A DNA stretch of 64,000 nt from positions 10,207,561 through 10,271,560 of the forward strand of contig NC_088775.1 of the NCBI RefSeq assembly GCF_954871325.1, in the 5' to 3' direction. Source of the DNA: Gordionus sp. m RMFG-2023. Its lineage: Eukaryota > Nematomorpha > Gordioida > Chordodea > Parachordodidae. Shown here piece after piece: positions 24,606 to 37,119 of the stretch. The translations under genes and the position numbers were made by a program. Positions within the stretch are counted from its first letter, which is position 1. Each line of letters begins with the position of its first letter. Under the pieces are notes generated by a model. The model was not told the origin of the DNA, ran no database searches, and saw nothing but the letters and a program-made list of their open reading frames with translations.

Positions 24606-25826
24606 TTTGAAATAAATTCCTCTTCAAAAAGGTATACATCACTAATTAAATATAATTTTTAATTTGTTGCTTAGCTTTAGTTTTATTCACTTTTTTCTAA
24701 TTCTTCTGATAGTTTATATACATAAAATTTTTCTCCAATTTAGTAACTTTTCCGGCACTCTTTTTCATGTTTAATTAAAGAGATTTTAAGATGGCTTATT
24801 TGTTTTTATGAGAAAAATGTATGCATGAATTCCATTAAATATTATTTGTTTCTAATATTATAGATAACATTGTTTTACATTTGAATTTGCTGCTTTTCGA
24901 GTATCTCCAACTATAATAATACCATCTTTTTTTTTATGTAGAACTAGTAAATATCTCTTGAGATAAAAAATTAATTGATTCTTATTATTTTCTGTCAATT
25001 TCATATTTTAATTTTTGGATATTAAAGAAAAGTTTTCCCGGGGCCAACTTTTTGGGAGTCAATTTTCTGGTAAGGGCCAATTTTCCGGAGGCCAAACTTT
25101 AGATGGTCATGATTTTAAATGTAACAATATCAATACTAGAAATTGTATTCCCTCCGAGACTGAAAAATGTTTATTGCCGCTACCCTCCCAGGGCTCTAGA
25201 TATTGTTATTACAGTTAGTAACTTTAAAGTAAAACGAACTAGTTACATTTTAAACCAAGTAAATTTAGATGACTGTATGGTGATTATTTAAATCAAATAT
25301 TAAAATTTTGATTAAGGGTGCGTCCAAAGTCAAAATTTTATATTTAAAAAATTTATTATAGGATCAAATTAATATTCGCACAAAAATTATATCTCAATTA
25401 ATTGGAAGCGCATAACTTTGGGAAATGTAACTAAAGCCGATATTTTATAATAAAGTCACATAGCTGTAATACTTCGTTTTGTATCAAATAACAATATTTA
25501 TGTGTCAAATCTTAGGCCGTGTCCTGATTCGTTTTATTTTCTAAATAGTCGTTTTCTTAGATGCCTATATAGCTACCTCTAAATAGCCCATAAAAGAAAA
25601 TGACTATTTCGAATTACTGTGTGTATGTTTTATTTGTACCGAAAAAAATATATAAATAAGAAACAACATTTAATTAATATATACACGTTCTTTTTTTCAA
25701 AAAAGGGTGTCTTAGTTCAAAATCCGTTTAGTCAGACTAAACAGAAACAGGTCTCAAAAATAAGACAGACATCGACCCGGCCTTATAAGAAAAAATTTTT
25801 TAAAATTTTTTTAAACTTTATTAAAC
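24606..25826. other. Region downstream of the last opsin exon found
   Basis: No supported exon. The opsin's C-terminal tail should be encoded here or beyond, but I could not identify it. GGCCAATTTTC-type blocks near 24345 and 25075 are inverted relative to each other and suggest an old repeat. Confidence 0.35.
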
Positions 25827-25992
25827 CTTTTTGTATTTCTGGTAAGATAATGCGTAAATGAATGGATTATACAAAGCAGACGTTTTTGCAAACATAGCTG
25901 GAAACAAAGTTACTATAGGCGTGATAATTGGCGTCTTGCCAATCAAAGATATTACGAATAAACTTGCGTAAGGGCCCCAAGCTACTAAAAAA
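25827..25992 (-). CDS. Opsin exon: helices 6-7 with the retinal lysine
   Basis: The acceptor AATATAG precedes the exon and AAAAAG/GTTTAA closes it. The translation runs FLVAWGPYASLFV (helix 6) to AKTSALYNPFIYALSYQ (helix 7). The Lys of AKTSA is the chromophore attachment site of opsins, and NPFIY is the helix-7 NPxxY motif. Where many r-opsins have HPK after the motif, this one has YQK. Confidence 0.85.
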
Positions 25993-28900
25993 CTATATTT
26001 ATTAATAAATTTAATTTAGAAAATGATTTTCCTTGAGTAGTATTTTTAAAAAAATTATGATTATTTATTATCAAAAAAATAATTTTTAAGGGATTATATT
26101 TTATAAAAAAATTGAGCAATAAAAAATAAATTATAAAAAATCAATTTATCAGTAATTGTCCAATTAGATTTTAATAAATATTTATCATATTAATATAATG
26201 TTGCATTATTCTAATTTTATTATTTATTACAATATAAATTTTATTTTTTGTTAGAATCTAATTTTTATTATTTGATTTTTATTATGTGTTATAATCTAAT
26301 TTTATTTTATAAACGGCGTAACCTTACTTTTTTAATATTATTTTACTTTTTTGTATTTCGTTTATATTCTAATTTGGACTTATAAAAAATGTATATAATA
26401 GAAGTGTGAAATGGAAAAAATAGTATTAATAGTATTAATAAAGTTAAATATAAATAAACACCTTTTTACCTTTGTGCACATAATATATGTTACTCTACAT
26501 ATAATATAAATTGAATCAAGCATTAATAAACATAAACTAAAAGAGATTTTTGATGTTACAATTTATGAAGTTACATTATATCTTGAAACGATAGAAATTC
26601 TGATTCTAATGGTTATTGTCACAACTAATTTACAAAATTTAATTAAAAAAATATAAGCGCCGATAATGCCATACTGTTTAATTAATTTACAATTTAGATA
26701 ATTTTCTATATATCCTTTAGGTTTCACAAAAAATTATCCAGTGAAAAAAAAATTTAGCTAAAAATTGGCCCCGTCTCGATTTCGATATAGGGATCAGCAC
26801 TTATTGAATACGCACGAATTTATTTTATTCTCCCCAATAATACGTATGCACTTGTATCAATCAGACAGAATCAATTTAAGAGTATCCATTTTTAAAAAAA
26901 ATCTGTCATGAATCCGGAACAAAGGTATCGCGTTCCTTTTCCATTATTCCAGAGATATTTTCAAATCTAGATCTTCAATCCATCACTGATGCGTTCCCGG
27001 GAAAAATATATAATTTTATTAATTTCATCTCTATTTATATTCATGATGTGATGATTTTAATATGAAAAAAAATGAAATTTAAAACTTTTATAAAAAAAAT
27101 GTTCATGTGAAGCAAACGAGAAATTTTTAAAAAAGCGAAACGAACCTTTGTGAGATATTATAAATATTATGTAATAAATTAAATAAATTTTCACATTAAT
27201 TTTGGAAATTACCGAAGTGTTACGCAAAAGTTCCATATCATATTTCCATTTCCTTCTTTTCCTTCCGTCCCTCCCTTTTCTCCTCTTCCCTTTCACTTCT
27301 TCTTCAACTCAAAATAAGGCGGGAAAAAAATAATAGATGCAATTTTTCATATTATCATTAATAAGCTTACATAGATCAACTCAATTTAAAATAAATAAAT
27401 TTATGTAAAGAATTTTGTTCATATAATTATTTTTCACCTTACCCAAACAGTAGATATAAGGCCATTTTTGCGATTTTGATATCTAAAGCAATTCCACGCA
27501 TATGCATGAGCCGTCTAGAAGCCGAGATCTCTTTCGATTGCTGCTTCATTTGTTTGTTGTTTATGACGATTGTCCGAAATATTATGATATACGAAATCAT
27601 AATTACTAAAAGTGGCACGACGAAACAAAATATAAAGAGGCATAGGGCATAGGAAATAGTTGATTTGTCCTAAGATTATGATTCATAAATATTTAATCCT
27701 AATGAGATGCCCTTAATCATTCATAGAAAAACAACAACATATAACTTAAAATTCAATATGATTTTGTTCACATCTTTCTGAAATGCATGACACATTTACC
27801 TTTGAAACATTTATGAAGATGTTAAAGTATCTTACGATGCCTTACTAGCTGGATACTATGTTTATAAGATTAACTATGGTTGATATAGCCCCCAAAAATG
27901 TTATGGATGCTCTGCATTATTTCAAACACATTTTAGATTAAATTCCCAATGTATTAAAAGACTTTATAAACTCTTCCCATTAGTAAACTAATGAGAGAAC
28001 ATTCTCTTTTTTAAGAAGAATAACAGAGGCCTGCAGAAGTACCATTTGCAAGGCACGGCTCGGATTTTTTTAAAATAATTTTTAGGCCCGGCTCGGCTTT
28101 TTTAAAATATTTTCAGGCCCCGGCCCGGCTTTTTTTTAAATAAAATTTTCAGGCCCGGCCCGGATTTTTTTAAAAATAAATTATATTTATTTTTGATTTT
28201 TATAGCTAATAATAACGATTTCAAATATAAGTTGTTTTAAAAAATACAGCCCGGCCTGGGTGATTTTTTAAAAATAATTCAGGCCTGGCTTGGGTGTTTT
28301 TTTAAAAAAATTCAGGCCCGGCCGGGGTGTTTTTTAAAAAAAATTTCGGGCCCGGCCCGGGTATATTTAAAAAAATTAAAATACTGTCCGGCCCAGGGGC
28401 CGGGCCTGCAGATCTCTGAAAAACATACCAAGACAACATCTGAAAGTAGATTGAAAGGTTTGGATCTTTTGAATATTCATAGGCATTTGACGACCAGCAA
28501 GGATGAGATAATTAAAAAATTAGCTCAATCCCAACGAAGATTGGATTTTACATTGTATATAACATACAAAATACAATTATTCCTAAGAAACTTTTTGTGT
28601 AAAGGCTCAAAAAATTCAAATTTCTATTTTGGGTCATTTAAGTGATTCTTTACATATAATTTTTTTATAATTCACATTAATTTAAAATTGTGTATTAGGA
28701 ATAGGTATTAGTCCTAATAAATTTATGCTTGATATTTTTTTAAAAAAATAATATTTCTTAAAAAATTTTATTATCCCCCCCCAGACCAAATTCCTGCGTA
28801 CGCGCATGGATCTTAGTATGATAGTGACGTCTCCAGGAATATCTACAATTTAAGAAGTGGTATGGCTTTGAGATGGTTGACTGTAATCTACTTAAATGAT

Positions 28901-31900
28901 AGGTATTACAATATCGCAACTTGGAGGACTATGGATGATATATGAGTTGTTTAGTAGATAATTCTAACTCGAGATTTGAATTTTGGATAAATTTAGTCAC
29001 TCTTGGATTGGCTTGTGCTGCACCATTGATTTTCCATCTATAATATGTAAGTAATGGAGCCAACAACTAAATGAGCATCCCAGCCCTTTTGTAAAGGTAT
29101 TATGTGCCTAATCAGAGAAATAGAATTAGCCATTTCTAAGATCTACAGTTAGATCAGTGCCGGCCATTATCTGTTATGTGATTGAAAATAAAGAAGGATA
29201 AAATACTAACGAAGAGCGAATAATGATACCTCCCGATTTAAATGATAGAGGGAAATCAGCTAAAAGTGGGAGAGTCATTAGATGTAATAAATTTTTACAT
29301 CTCACACCAGGTGAACCATAGATAATTCATCTTGGGTGATTGCAGAAAATTTATTGTAAAATAGGCAGATGAGATAGTGAATAACATGAATTCATTCAAA
29401 TATATTTGAAAATATATTCATTTTACCCCAATTTACATTTATATTAATACCGATCGGTGACATAAATAATATCTTTCTAGACTGACTATATTTATTAAAA
29501 TGCATTTTTAAGATGAAAAAAAATAAGCTGGTGACACGCTATTTTTTCCCCTAATATAAAATATTTATTTATAAATAAATGGAAACTAATTTTAAAAAAA
29601 ATAATATTATTTCATAAAATTTTAATGTAAATTATTTATATGGGAAGCCACAATGGCATGTCACCAGCAATGAATTCTCGTTTGGATAGTATTCTCTGTG
29701 ATTGATAAGAATACACAAAAAGAAGAACATATTTTTCTTTAAAAACCGGTTTTTAGAACGAGTCATTATAACAAAGGGTTCTCTAAATTCATTTATCTTT
29801 ATGTATTACGAATTGGAATATCATAAAATTTATTTATTAAATTCTAATTACATTGCTTTATTGTTCGAAAAATATAAATAGAAGAAATATCTAATTGGAA
29901 ACAAGTTACTCCTTCAACCTCCGTCACCTTCAATACTTAGAAGTGCATCTTATTGAATTTAATATGGAAATATGTTAGTGAGTGGGAATATGTTTTTTAT
30001 CGGCAATGTGTTATTTTTCAAAAAAAATTTTTAAATGTAAAAAATCTGATTTTTCCGGAAATGTATTCAATCATATTTGGAATACCTGCCCTATGAATTT
30101 TCAAACAATTTAGCCATGAACTTAATATAATTTATATTAGTTTTTTTTTCATAGATTTTTATATGTATGCGGAAATGAAGATCTTTGATCGTAGGGCTAT
30201 CTTTGACCCATGAATTTAATTTAGAAAAAATAAAATATATTAAACATTTTATATCTAAATAATATTATTATCAACTAACCCTACTGATATAATCGATGGT
30301 ACAAGATGTGAGAGGACCTTCGAATACATAAGCGCCCCAAGCACCCAGAGGTAAAAAACACCAAAAGAGGCAATATGACCAAATGAGGATAATTATAAAT
30401 ATGGCCTGCTTGTAGTTAATTTTTTTGCCTTTTATGCTGTTTCCGATGACAAACGCTCTATCGCAAGCTATAGATGCTATGGTATTGATCGATAATAGTC
30501 CAAACAAGCTTCCAGTAAATCCGTAAAAATTGCAACCTTTGTAATGAGTATTTTCATTTTACATATAATGTGAATCTTGTAGAGGTAGTCAGGTCAATGC
30601 ATAGGCGTATCCAGGATTTTTCTAAAGGGTGGGGGGGGGGTCACTATTAGAAGATTTTTCCTTATGGATTTTATTGGTAATCTTTAGGGTCCACTTATTG
30701 TAGGCTTTTGGCTATATTCGATTTTTATAAAAATAATTTTGGGTTTTCTCTTTTTTAAAATTAAAATCCTGTTTTGAATTATAGTTATTATTTTTAAAAG
30801 TTATTAACTTTTACTAATTTTCATTTTTTGGGGGGAGAGAGGGGTGGGGGTGGGGGTATGAGGGGAAATTTTATTAGTTTTAAATGGTATTTACGAGAAT
30901 GGGCAGATTTGCGATGGAGGGTTAAGTTCCTACCTCTCCTCCCCTCCATTGGTTACCTGCCTGGGTCAACTATAAATTATTTTATTATTTTATATTATAA
31001 TATTAAAAACTTTTAAAGGCTATCCAAGAGCCTCATAAATATTATATTAAATAATATTTTAATATGTAATATATCCTAACCTGAATTTTATATATATATA
31101 AGCATTTACACATTTGGTAAATGTTACATTATTTAACGCGCAAACTTTTTAGAATTAATTAATATCCTAATCTATATTTATGTATTATATACAAACATCT
31201 ATTTAATTAAATGTTATTTTTAAAAAAAATGGATAAAATTTTTTTTTTATCAAATAATATATACATACGCGTGTAAACTAAAAAAAATGATTAGGGTACG
31301 CTTCTCCCATAGCTATTTCCGGGGATTAGAGCTTATCTGTGCCAAAACTTTAAACCGGTATAAACATTATTGTTTACAAAAGCTAAACCGGACATAAACC
31401 ATTAAAAAAATTTCACTCGAACCAAACCTTTAAAATAAGTTAGGGAACCGATTTGAACCACTTCATATCCCAACTCTTTAGTATTTAATAATAGATTTTG
31501 ATTAGTTATCAATAGGTATTTAGATATTTTTATATATTACTATTTGACCTCGCCAAACACCCAGGTTAGCTAATTGAAGTGTTATCAACCCTATATTTTT
31601 TTTCCTCCTTATAAATACAATTGTAAAGAAGAGAATATTGAAAATATTTTATAATCGTATATGGCTAAATATTATTTCTTGGAAAACAGGGTCACGATTT
31701 TAAAATATGTGCTTCAATTTAAATAATTCTAAAAAGGTTAGTATGTGAAAAAAATTGAACAGGTTTTTTAACGATTTAAACAGACCCAATATTTATTTCA
31801 TACTAGCCTGACAGAAACCGTGAAGTCCTATTTTTGTCTGAACTTGAACCAGAACAGAACCGATATTCTTTATGGTTCGAATCCCTGGCTATTTCCTATA

Positions 31901-34900
31901 TATCTATTGAGCGCAAAATTTAATAATAATGCAGCAAATCGGCCATTTCTGTATAGCGGTTTTGCTGTTTTACTTGCAAAAAATTTAATAGGGAATGAAC
32001 AAATTTAACCCATTTTACCTGAATTAATTTTTTTTAAAATTATTTGTATTAATTATGTTTGTATAAATCTAAAAAAGGATTTTTTTTTCTTAGCCCTTAA
32101 TTACCTAGAGTGTATAAAGATAAGATAATTTAAAAAGTTTTTTTTTTTTCTAGTATACTTTTTTATTATTAGCTAAACATCCTTGAAATATAGTAAGCTT
32201 ACTTAAAAACACTTTCGAACGAATCAACTCATTTTAAATTGACTCTCCGCTAGAAATTTAGATGGTTGACTAAAATTTAATAAATAAATCATGAAGTATT
32301 GATTTTAAATCACAGAGGAAGATTTTAAATTTTTTTGCTTCAATAAGAAAGATTCTCAAAATTGGAGATTTTCCCCACATAATAACATTCCCTAAGGTTA
32401 TTTAAATATCTTACATACTAAAATAGAGAAAATTAAAATATGGCTCTAATACAATAAGAAGCTAAAAGATTGTGAATTTGAGTCACCTTAAAATGACGGG
32501 ATATCGTAAAATATAATAACCCAATGAAGAGAATGTAAACGAAAAAAATGTGAATAATTTATTTTTTTAGTTGAAACCTGTTCAAACCGGTTTTACTTCA
32601 TAAGGTTATTTTTATACAAAAAAAAAGTATATTGATTCAGTTATGGGGTTCAGATATTTATAAAAGTTTATAACGATTTAGGTTTATTCTGGTTCTCTAC
32701 GGGTTTCTGCTTAAGTTTTTGCGCTCATCTAGGCAAAATAGCTACAGGCTTATGGCCATGGAGGTATATCACTCTATGAGGTGCACCAACTCCTAAATAA
32801 TATTAGTCTATTATACTTCAAAAAATCTATAAACGATTAATGATGTGAAAATTGTGCCAAGGCCTTTCTGAGGCTATATAATATAAAATATTAGTAACTA
32901 CAAAAGTCGAGCCAGCTTAGGTTATCCCTCAGATATATTTTTGAGGGGGGGGGGCCTTTCACTCATCGTGCATATCTGCTAATTTTATTTGGCTAAAAAT
33001 ATTCTACATTAGCAAAAACTGTTCTCCATTCTTAGTGAGGGTAAATAGATGCTAGTAAACACCTTATGAGGGAACTTAATTCAAATGTATCTATTCAATT
33101 ATGATATAATAATATGTATACCCAAATCCCCAAGGAACCAATTTTCCTTGAATAACGCGATTATGCTAAGTGGACAATTGGATAATAGGATCATAGAATC
33201 GTTGAATACCAAATTTAAGAGTAAGAGATTTGATGGAGTACGCAAAGATTTTGTACTTTTTAAAAATTTATGTATTATATAATAATTTTATAGTATGTTT
33301 AATATATTATATACTATTACGTTTATTTTGAAAATATTTTATTATATTCAGGGAAATGGAACAGAACGTTCCGGACACGTGCCTAGAACGGTTGAATTAT
33401 ATATTCATTTCTCTTTTGTTATTTTCAGTTTGTTTAGTAAAATATTATTCATTGTTTAGTATTCATGTTTTTAAAATCAAATTTACAATATTAGAGGATA
33501 AATAAAATTTTATAGGTTTAAATTTCAACGGATAATATTTTTATTTTTACTAAGTTATAATTGAGAGGTTTCCAATTTTATTTATAAACACTACCCTTTA
33601 AAATATAAATGAAAAATTATTTTAGAGAATATCTTAAATAAAACTTAGATATAATTGAGCTATAATTAAGGATGAATAAAATTAAAATGATATTATAATA
33701 GAAATAAAATTATATTTTTTGAAAAAGTGTTGCAGAACATTCCGTGTCATGGAACAAAACAGAACTAAAAATGCAATTTTTCAGGATCGTTGTAAATTGG
33801 TATACATTTATTTAAACGTTTGTTGTCTTATTGAACTTGAAAGCAATCAAATTAAGATTACTTTCTATATGGCGATATTTACATGCAGATTTATTATTTT
33901 TATAGTAATTTTAATTTGATTGCTTTTGGGTTTAATGTATATCAATAAACCTATTAAAATATATATCAAAATTTTATAGTAGGGGAGACCAGGGATAGTT
34001 AGTAAAACTAACTATACCAATTGTCATCATTAGACTACAAAATAAAAAAAACCTAGGCTTCTACCTTTTATAGTATGGTCGCTATTATGGTTTAAGTAAT
34101 AGTAGCGCACTTGCTATACGACCTTGAGTAAGATAGCAAGCCTTTCGGGGTAAATTGGCAACTATCAAATTTACATACTTTTAATTTTTATAATTTAAAT
34201 TTACCCATTAATCTAAATAATTAATTATAAATCCAATCTATCTTGCATATAAAATCAAATAGTTAAAAAAATATATTATTGAATTTTCTCACCTCAATTT
34301 TAATTCCTTATTTAACTCATGATTTGATTATTAAAATATAATCTCTATCTAATGACTTTGTAAAAATTAATTACACATTTTATTAATGCAAATTACAAAT
34401 ATTTAAAAAAAAATTATTGATCATAATAAGAGCACACTAAAAAAAGGATCATTCTTGGCACAACTAGAATGGGCCCATTCAGGGCATTTGGCACAATATA
34501 TCCAATCTTCTCATTTTTTACTATTTTTATAATATACAATTCCAATCTTTCTTTTTATTTTTATAGCTTTTACATTTTATTAAATTTTTTTTATATGGAA
34601 ATGCGATATTTTTTGATGCTTTTTTTTCCTTTTTGTCAATAGAAATATAAAGTTTCGGCATTGGAATAATTGAATTAAATCTATAAGAACGTGAAAGAAT
34701 GTTATCATCATTTAATAGCTTTTCACTGTCACTATCATGATTCGAATTTAGCTAATTAAGGTATATAGAAAATTTTAAATAATATTTTGCCAATCTATTT
34801 TATTTGTCATTTTACCCCCTTTACCCTAGGGGTAGTGAGTTACTTCCTCACTTGGCTATGTATTGATTCCCATAAAATTTTTTAATTATTCATTACCTTC

Positions 34901-35836
34901 GATTCCAAAGACACCCTGCCAAATATTCCATATAAAAGCTTCCCAAGGAACACAAATATCAATAATCTGATCAAAAAAACCCTAAAAAATGGCTTTCAAA
35001 TCATCATTTATGCTCAAATTCCAACAGAAAATCAGAATGAATCCTTGGTTTCCTGATGTTGGTTGGGATAGTATATAAATTAATTTTTTCAGCGCGATCT
35101 AATAAAAATAATGGCCCTTCAATTAGTTCAGCCGAACTCCTAAAAATAAACAAATATTCGCACATTGCAAATGAAATATTTACTACATTTGTCAACATTG
35201 CCTTTGGTTATTTTAGGGAGGAATTTCTAAAATTTATCATAGTAATATGTAGAAAATTAAGTGAAATATGTGATTATCATATAGCCTTTTACAGACCATT
35301 CATCAAAGCAATTGCATTGCTATTCATGGTTTCATATAACAATGCAGGTAAACTCATCTCACCTTTTTATTTGTTATATTTAATTGCTTTTTTATAATTT
35401 ATTTTTAAAAGCATTATAATTTTTTAAAAATATCTTTATAATCGTGATTTCCCTTTTTTATATATTTGTTTTAACCCTTCATAGAACAGGTGGGGCTAAG
35501 CAACCCCATTCATTTAAAAACTTTTACTTTCTCACTTTTAATTTGTCATATTAATTGCTTTTTAAATTTTTTTTAGGAACATTAAATGTCTCTGACAAAT
35601 ATATAATTAATTTTAATTAAAGCGATAATATATAATAGTAATTATACAAAAGTAAGTTAATCTAAAAAAAAAATAAAGAAGAGATATAGCAGAAATTAAT
35701 CCTTATCATCATAGAAGGAGTGAATCTGCTTTCCCCAAAAACAGCCAGCGAAATAAAATTAATTGATTTTTTTGTTGTTACAATTGAAACGACTATTTTG
35801 GTTTCCAATAAAATTTCCTATACTCTCTAAATATTA

Positions 35837-35877
<41 letters not shown>

Positions 35878-37005
35878 GTTTCAAAATATAAAAGATGTCA
35901 AAATCATATTTTATCCTTTAAAAAGTAAAAAAAATGAAATATAGTTTTTTTATATTCAGAATTGTGCCCCGCCCCAGCGGTATAGGTCTGATTCAAAAAT
36001 TATCTAAAAAAATAGAGGTCCAGAAAGGCTAAGTCCGAACCTTTGAAGTTTTTACATTTCAATTTGTATTTCTTTTAAGATTTTTTTATATACATCTTAT
36101 TGAATGGACCATAATATAGCGCATTGATATTACCAAAGGAGAAAGAGGTATAAACATAATTAAAATACCTTTATAATAGGGCCTAGTCTAGATGTTAACA
36201 ACAATATATCGGGTTAGTAACGGCTCGTTTTGAGCTGATTTAAAACGGCTAACTTAATATTTTATTCAGAAAAATATTACGCAAGATATTAGTTAGCGCA
36301 ATCTCGATGCTTACATTTTTCTGGATAAAATATTGAGTTAGTCATTTTTATAAATCGGCTCAAGAGACGTTTAACAACCCTAAATCATTCGTGCATGGTC
36401 GAAAAATTATTGTAAGCCTTTAAAATGCATGACTAATTGAGCTTTCTATATTTCTCTAGTTTAATATTATTTTTGTATTTAATTTAGACAGCTCTTAAAA
36501 ATACAAAGAAATAAGACTGAAGTAATTTATTTTCTTACTCAAAATCGAAAAACTTGAAATTCAAAATAACCTCGTCTATAATTTTTTTATTTATAAATTA
36601 CCCGGTCATGGCTGTAATTTTTTGAGTTACGATTTTTACGGCCCAGTCCTGCCCGTTATAACTATATTTTTTAAATGACCAGGTCGGGCTTTGCAGATCT
36701 CTGATTACTACTAGTATATCAATATTTTACCTAGAAAAGATCCAAAACGCTATAAAGTTCCCAGACACGCCGGTTATCATGATAAAAATCATAAAACAAC
36801 CAATTATAAAATGAACCCAGGAAGGAATAGGTGGGTACGAAGTTATCCAATACGCAAATAGTTTACCCGTTTTGCAATTAAGTAATATTTGGGATAGATT
36901 GGTCATCGAAGATAAAGGATTACCATTACCATCTAGTATATTAGTTAGACTGTATCGGTAATCATTATAATCATCCAGAAACGCACAAGAACTATAATTC
37001 ATCAT
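25827..37005 (-). CDS. Rhabdomeric-type opsin gene (four exons found, incomplete)
   Basis: A seven-helix retinal-binding photoreceptor. Exons on the minus strand: 37005-36731 (N-terminus and helix 1), 30536-30280 (helices 3 and 4), 27669-27443 (helix 5, third inner loop) and 25992-25827 (helices 6 and 7). The last three join in phase. Key signs are the extracellular Cys pair (GCNFYGF and LTSCTIDY), WGAYVFEG before the second Cys, the retinal lysine in AKTSALYNPFIYA, and a long charged third inner loop as in Gq-coupled invertebrate opsins. The first exon ends one base into a codon boundary mismatch with exon 30536, so at least one exon (helix 2) is missing from my reading. The C-terminal tail after YQKYKK is also unplaced. 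The usual DRY of helix 3 reads DRA. Confidence 0.85.
27057..27310. other. Polypyrimidine-rich intron sequence
   Basis: It lies between opsin exons and has a long CT-rich tract near 27240-27305. The apparent open frame is low-complexity and I do not regard it as a gene. Confidence 0.4.
27443..27669 (-). CDS. Opsin exon: helix 5 and third inner loop
   Basis: The exon begins after ATCTTAG and ends GG/GTAAGG. It continues the DYISR of the preceding exon with DKSTISYALCLF, then CFVVPLLVIMISYIIIF (helix 5). A basic and Gln-rich loop with KQMKQQSKE follows, and DIKIAKMALYLLFG starts helix 6. The frame is open throughout. Confidence 0.85.
28024..28418. mobile_element. hAT-type miniature element, copy 4
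   Basis: The ends are CAGAGGCCTGCAG and, inverted, CAGAGATCTGCAGGCCCGG. The interior is a tandem series of about 45-base units of the form CAGGCCCGGCCCGG followed by T/A runs. No convincing target duplication remains. It lies in the opsin intron between 27669 and 30280. Confidence 0.7.
28640..30279. other. Opsin intron sequence
   Basis: No exon or clear repeat is recognised between the miniature element and the helix 3-4 exon. Confidence 0.4.
30280..30536 (-). CDS. Opsin exon: helices 3-4
   Basis: The acceptor TTACAAAG precedes GTTGC; the donor is AGG/GTTAGT. The translation reads GCNFYGFTGSLFGLLSINTI (helix 3), then IACDRAFVIG, then helix 4 and WGAYVFEGPLTSC. Both cysteines of the conserved opsin disulfide are present. 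The third residue of the DRY motif is Ala. Confidence 0.85.
30597..30975. repeat. Probable decayed transposon with G-rich tracts
   Basis: GGCGTATCCAGGATTTTT at 30604 is an end sequence commonly seen in dispersed animal DNA elements, and G-rich tracts follow at 30629 and 30832. The right end is not clear. The open frame here is a by-product of the G-rich tract. Confidence 0.35.
31330..32760. repeat. GAACC/AACCGG-rich dispersed repeat pieces
   Basis: AAACCGGTATAAAC (31353), GAACCAGAACAGAACCGA (31846) and TTCAAACCGGTTTTAC (32581) are related pieces of a GAACCGG-type repeat, also seen in a tyrosine decarboxylase intron at 53735-54070. Borders are undefined. Confidence 0.35.
32761..34430. other. 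Opsin intron region, no supported exon
   Basis: The missing helix-2 exon of the opsin should lie between 30536 and 36731, but I found no match to its usual content. An open stretch at 33085-33282 (plus) has no recognisable features. Confidence 0.35.
34430..34760 (-). pseudogene. Remnant of a pogo/Tigger-like transposase C-terminus
   Basis: The minus strand encodes WIYCAKCPEWAHSSC, the PHD-like cysteine cluster that ends many pogo/Tigger-type DDE transposases. An acidic Ser-rich stretch (NSNHDSDSEKLLNDD) and a Lys-rich linker precede it, in the expected order. The frame between these parts is broken and no catalytic region is visible. It lies in the opsin gene's interval. Confidence 0.4.
35093..35347 (+). 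CDS. Candidate exon of an unrecognised gene
   Basis: An 85-codon open stretch is bounded by a strong acceptor (TTAATTTTTTCAG) and a strong donor (CAG/GTAAAC). The translation contains SNKNNGPSISSAELL and IAFGYFREEFLKFIIVICRK, followed by a hydrophobic AIALLFMVSY. I do not recognise it. It lies opposite to and inside the interval of the opsin gene. Splice borders are the main support, and a chance occurrence is possible. Confidence 0.3.
35836..35876. repeat. (AAAG)n microsatellite
   Basis: About ten uninterrupted AAAG units. Confidence 0.95.
36211..36381. mobile_element. Palindromic miniature element copy
   Basis: Arms GGCTCGTTTTGAGCTGATT and the inverse near 36360, with a central TTACGCAAG...TTAGCGCAATCTCG segment. 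It is shortened relative to the 221-bp full form and lies in the opsin intron between exon 1 and the helix 3-4 exon. Confidence 0.65.
36585..36703. mobile_element. hAT-type miniature element, partial
   Basis: The right end reads, inverted, CAGAGATCTGCAAAGCCCGA, with CCCGGTC/CCAGTCC blocks inside. The left end is not clear. Confidence 0.5.
36731..37005 (-). CDS. Opsin exon 1: N-terminus and helix 1
   Basis: It starts MMNYSSCAFLDDYN with two possible N-glycosylation sites (NYS and NLS) in an extracellular N-terminus of about 65 residues. YPPIPSWVHFIIG and the GNFIAFWIFSR of helix 1 follow, a typical opsin order. It ends AG/GTAAAA after two bases of a codon. The start is the first Met of the open frame; a second Met follows directly. 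Confidence 0.8.
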
Positions 37006-37119
37006 GAGAATTTGAGCAAAAAATAATAATTTTTTTTAATTAAATTTATTTTTATTATTATATTACAATATAATGTATTGATATAGAAAAAATAAAAATT
37101 ATATTAAATATTATCGATA

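Noticed and set aside
25619-25861. Plus-strand open frame
   Set aside because: It is antisense to the last opsin exon found and has Lys/Phe-rich content from A/T runs.
31872-31886. GGTTCGAATCCC resembling a tRNA T-loop
   Set aside because: No acceptor, D or anticodon stem can be formed around it; it lies within a GAACC-rich repeat.
33085-33282. Plus-strand open frame, 65 codons
   Set aside because: No recognisable motif and no good splice borders.
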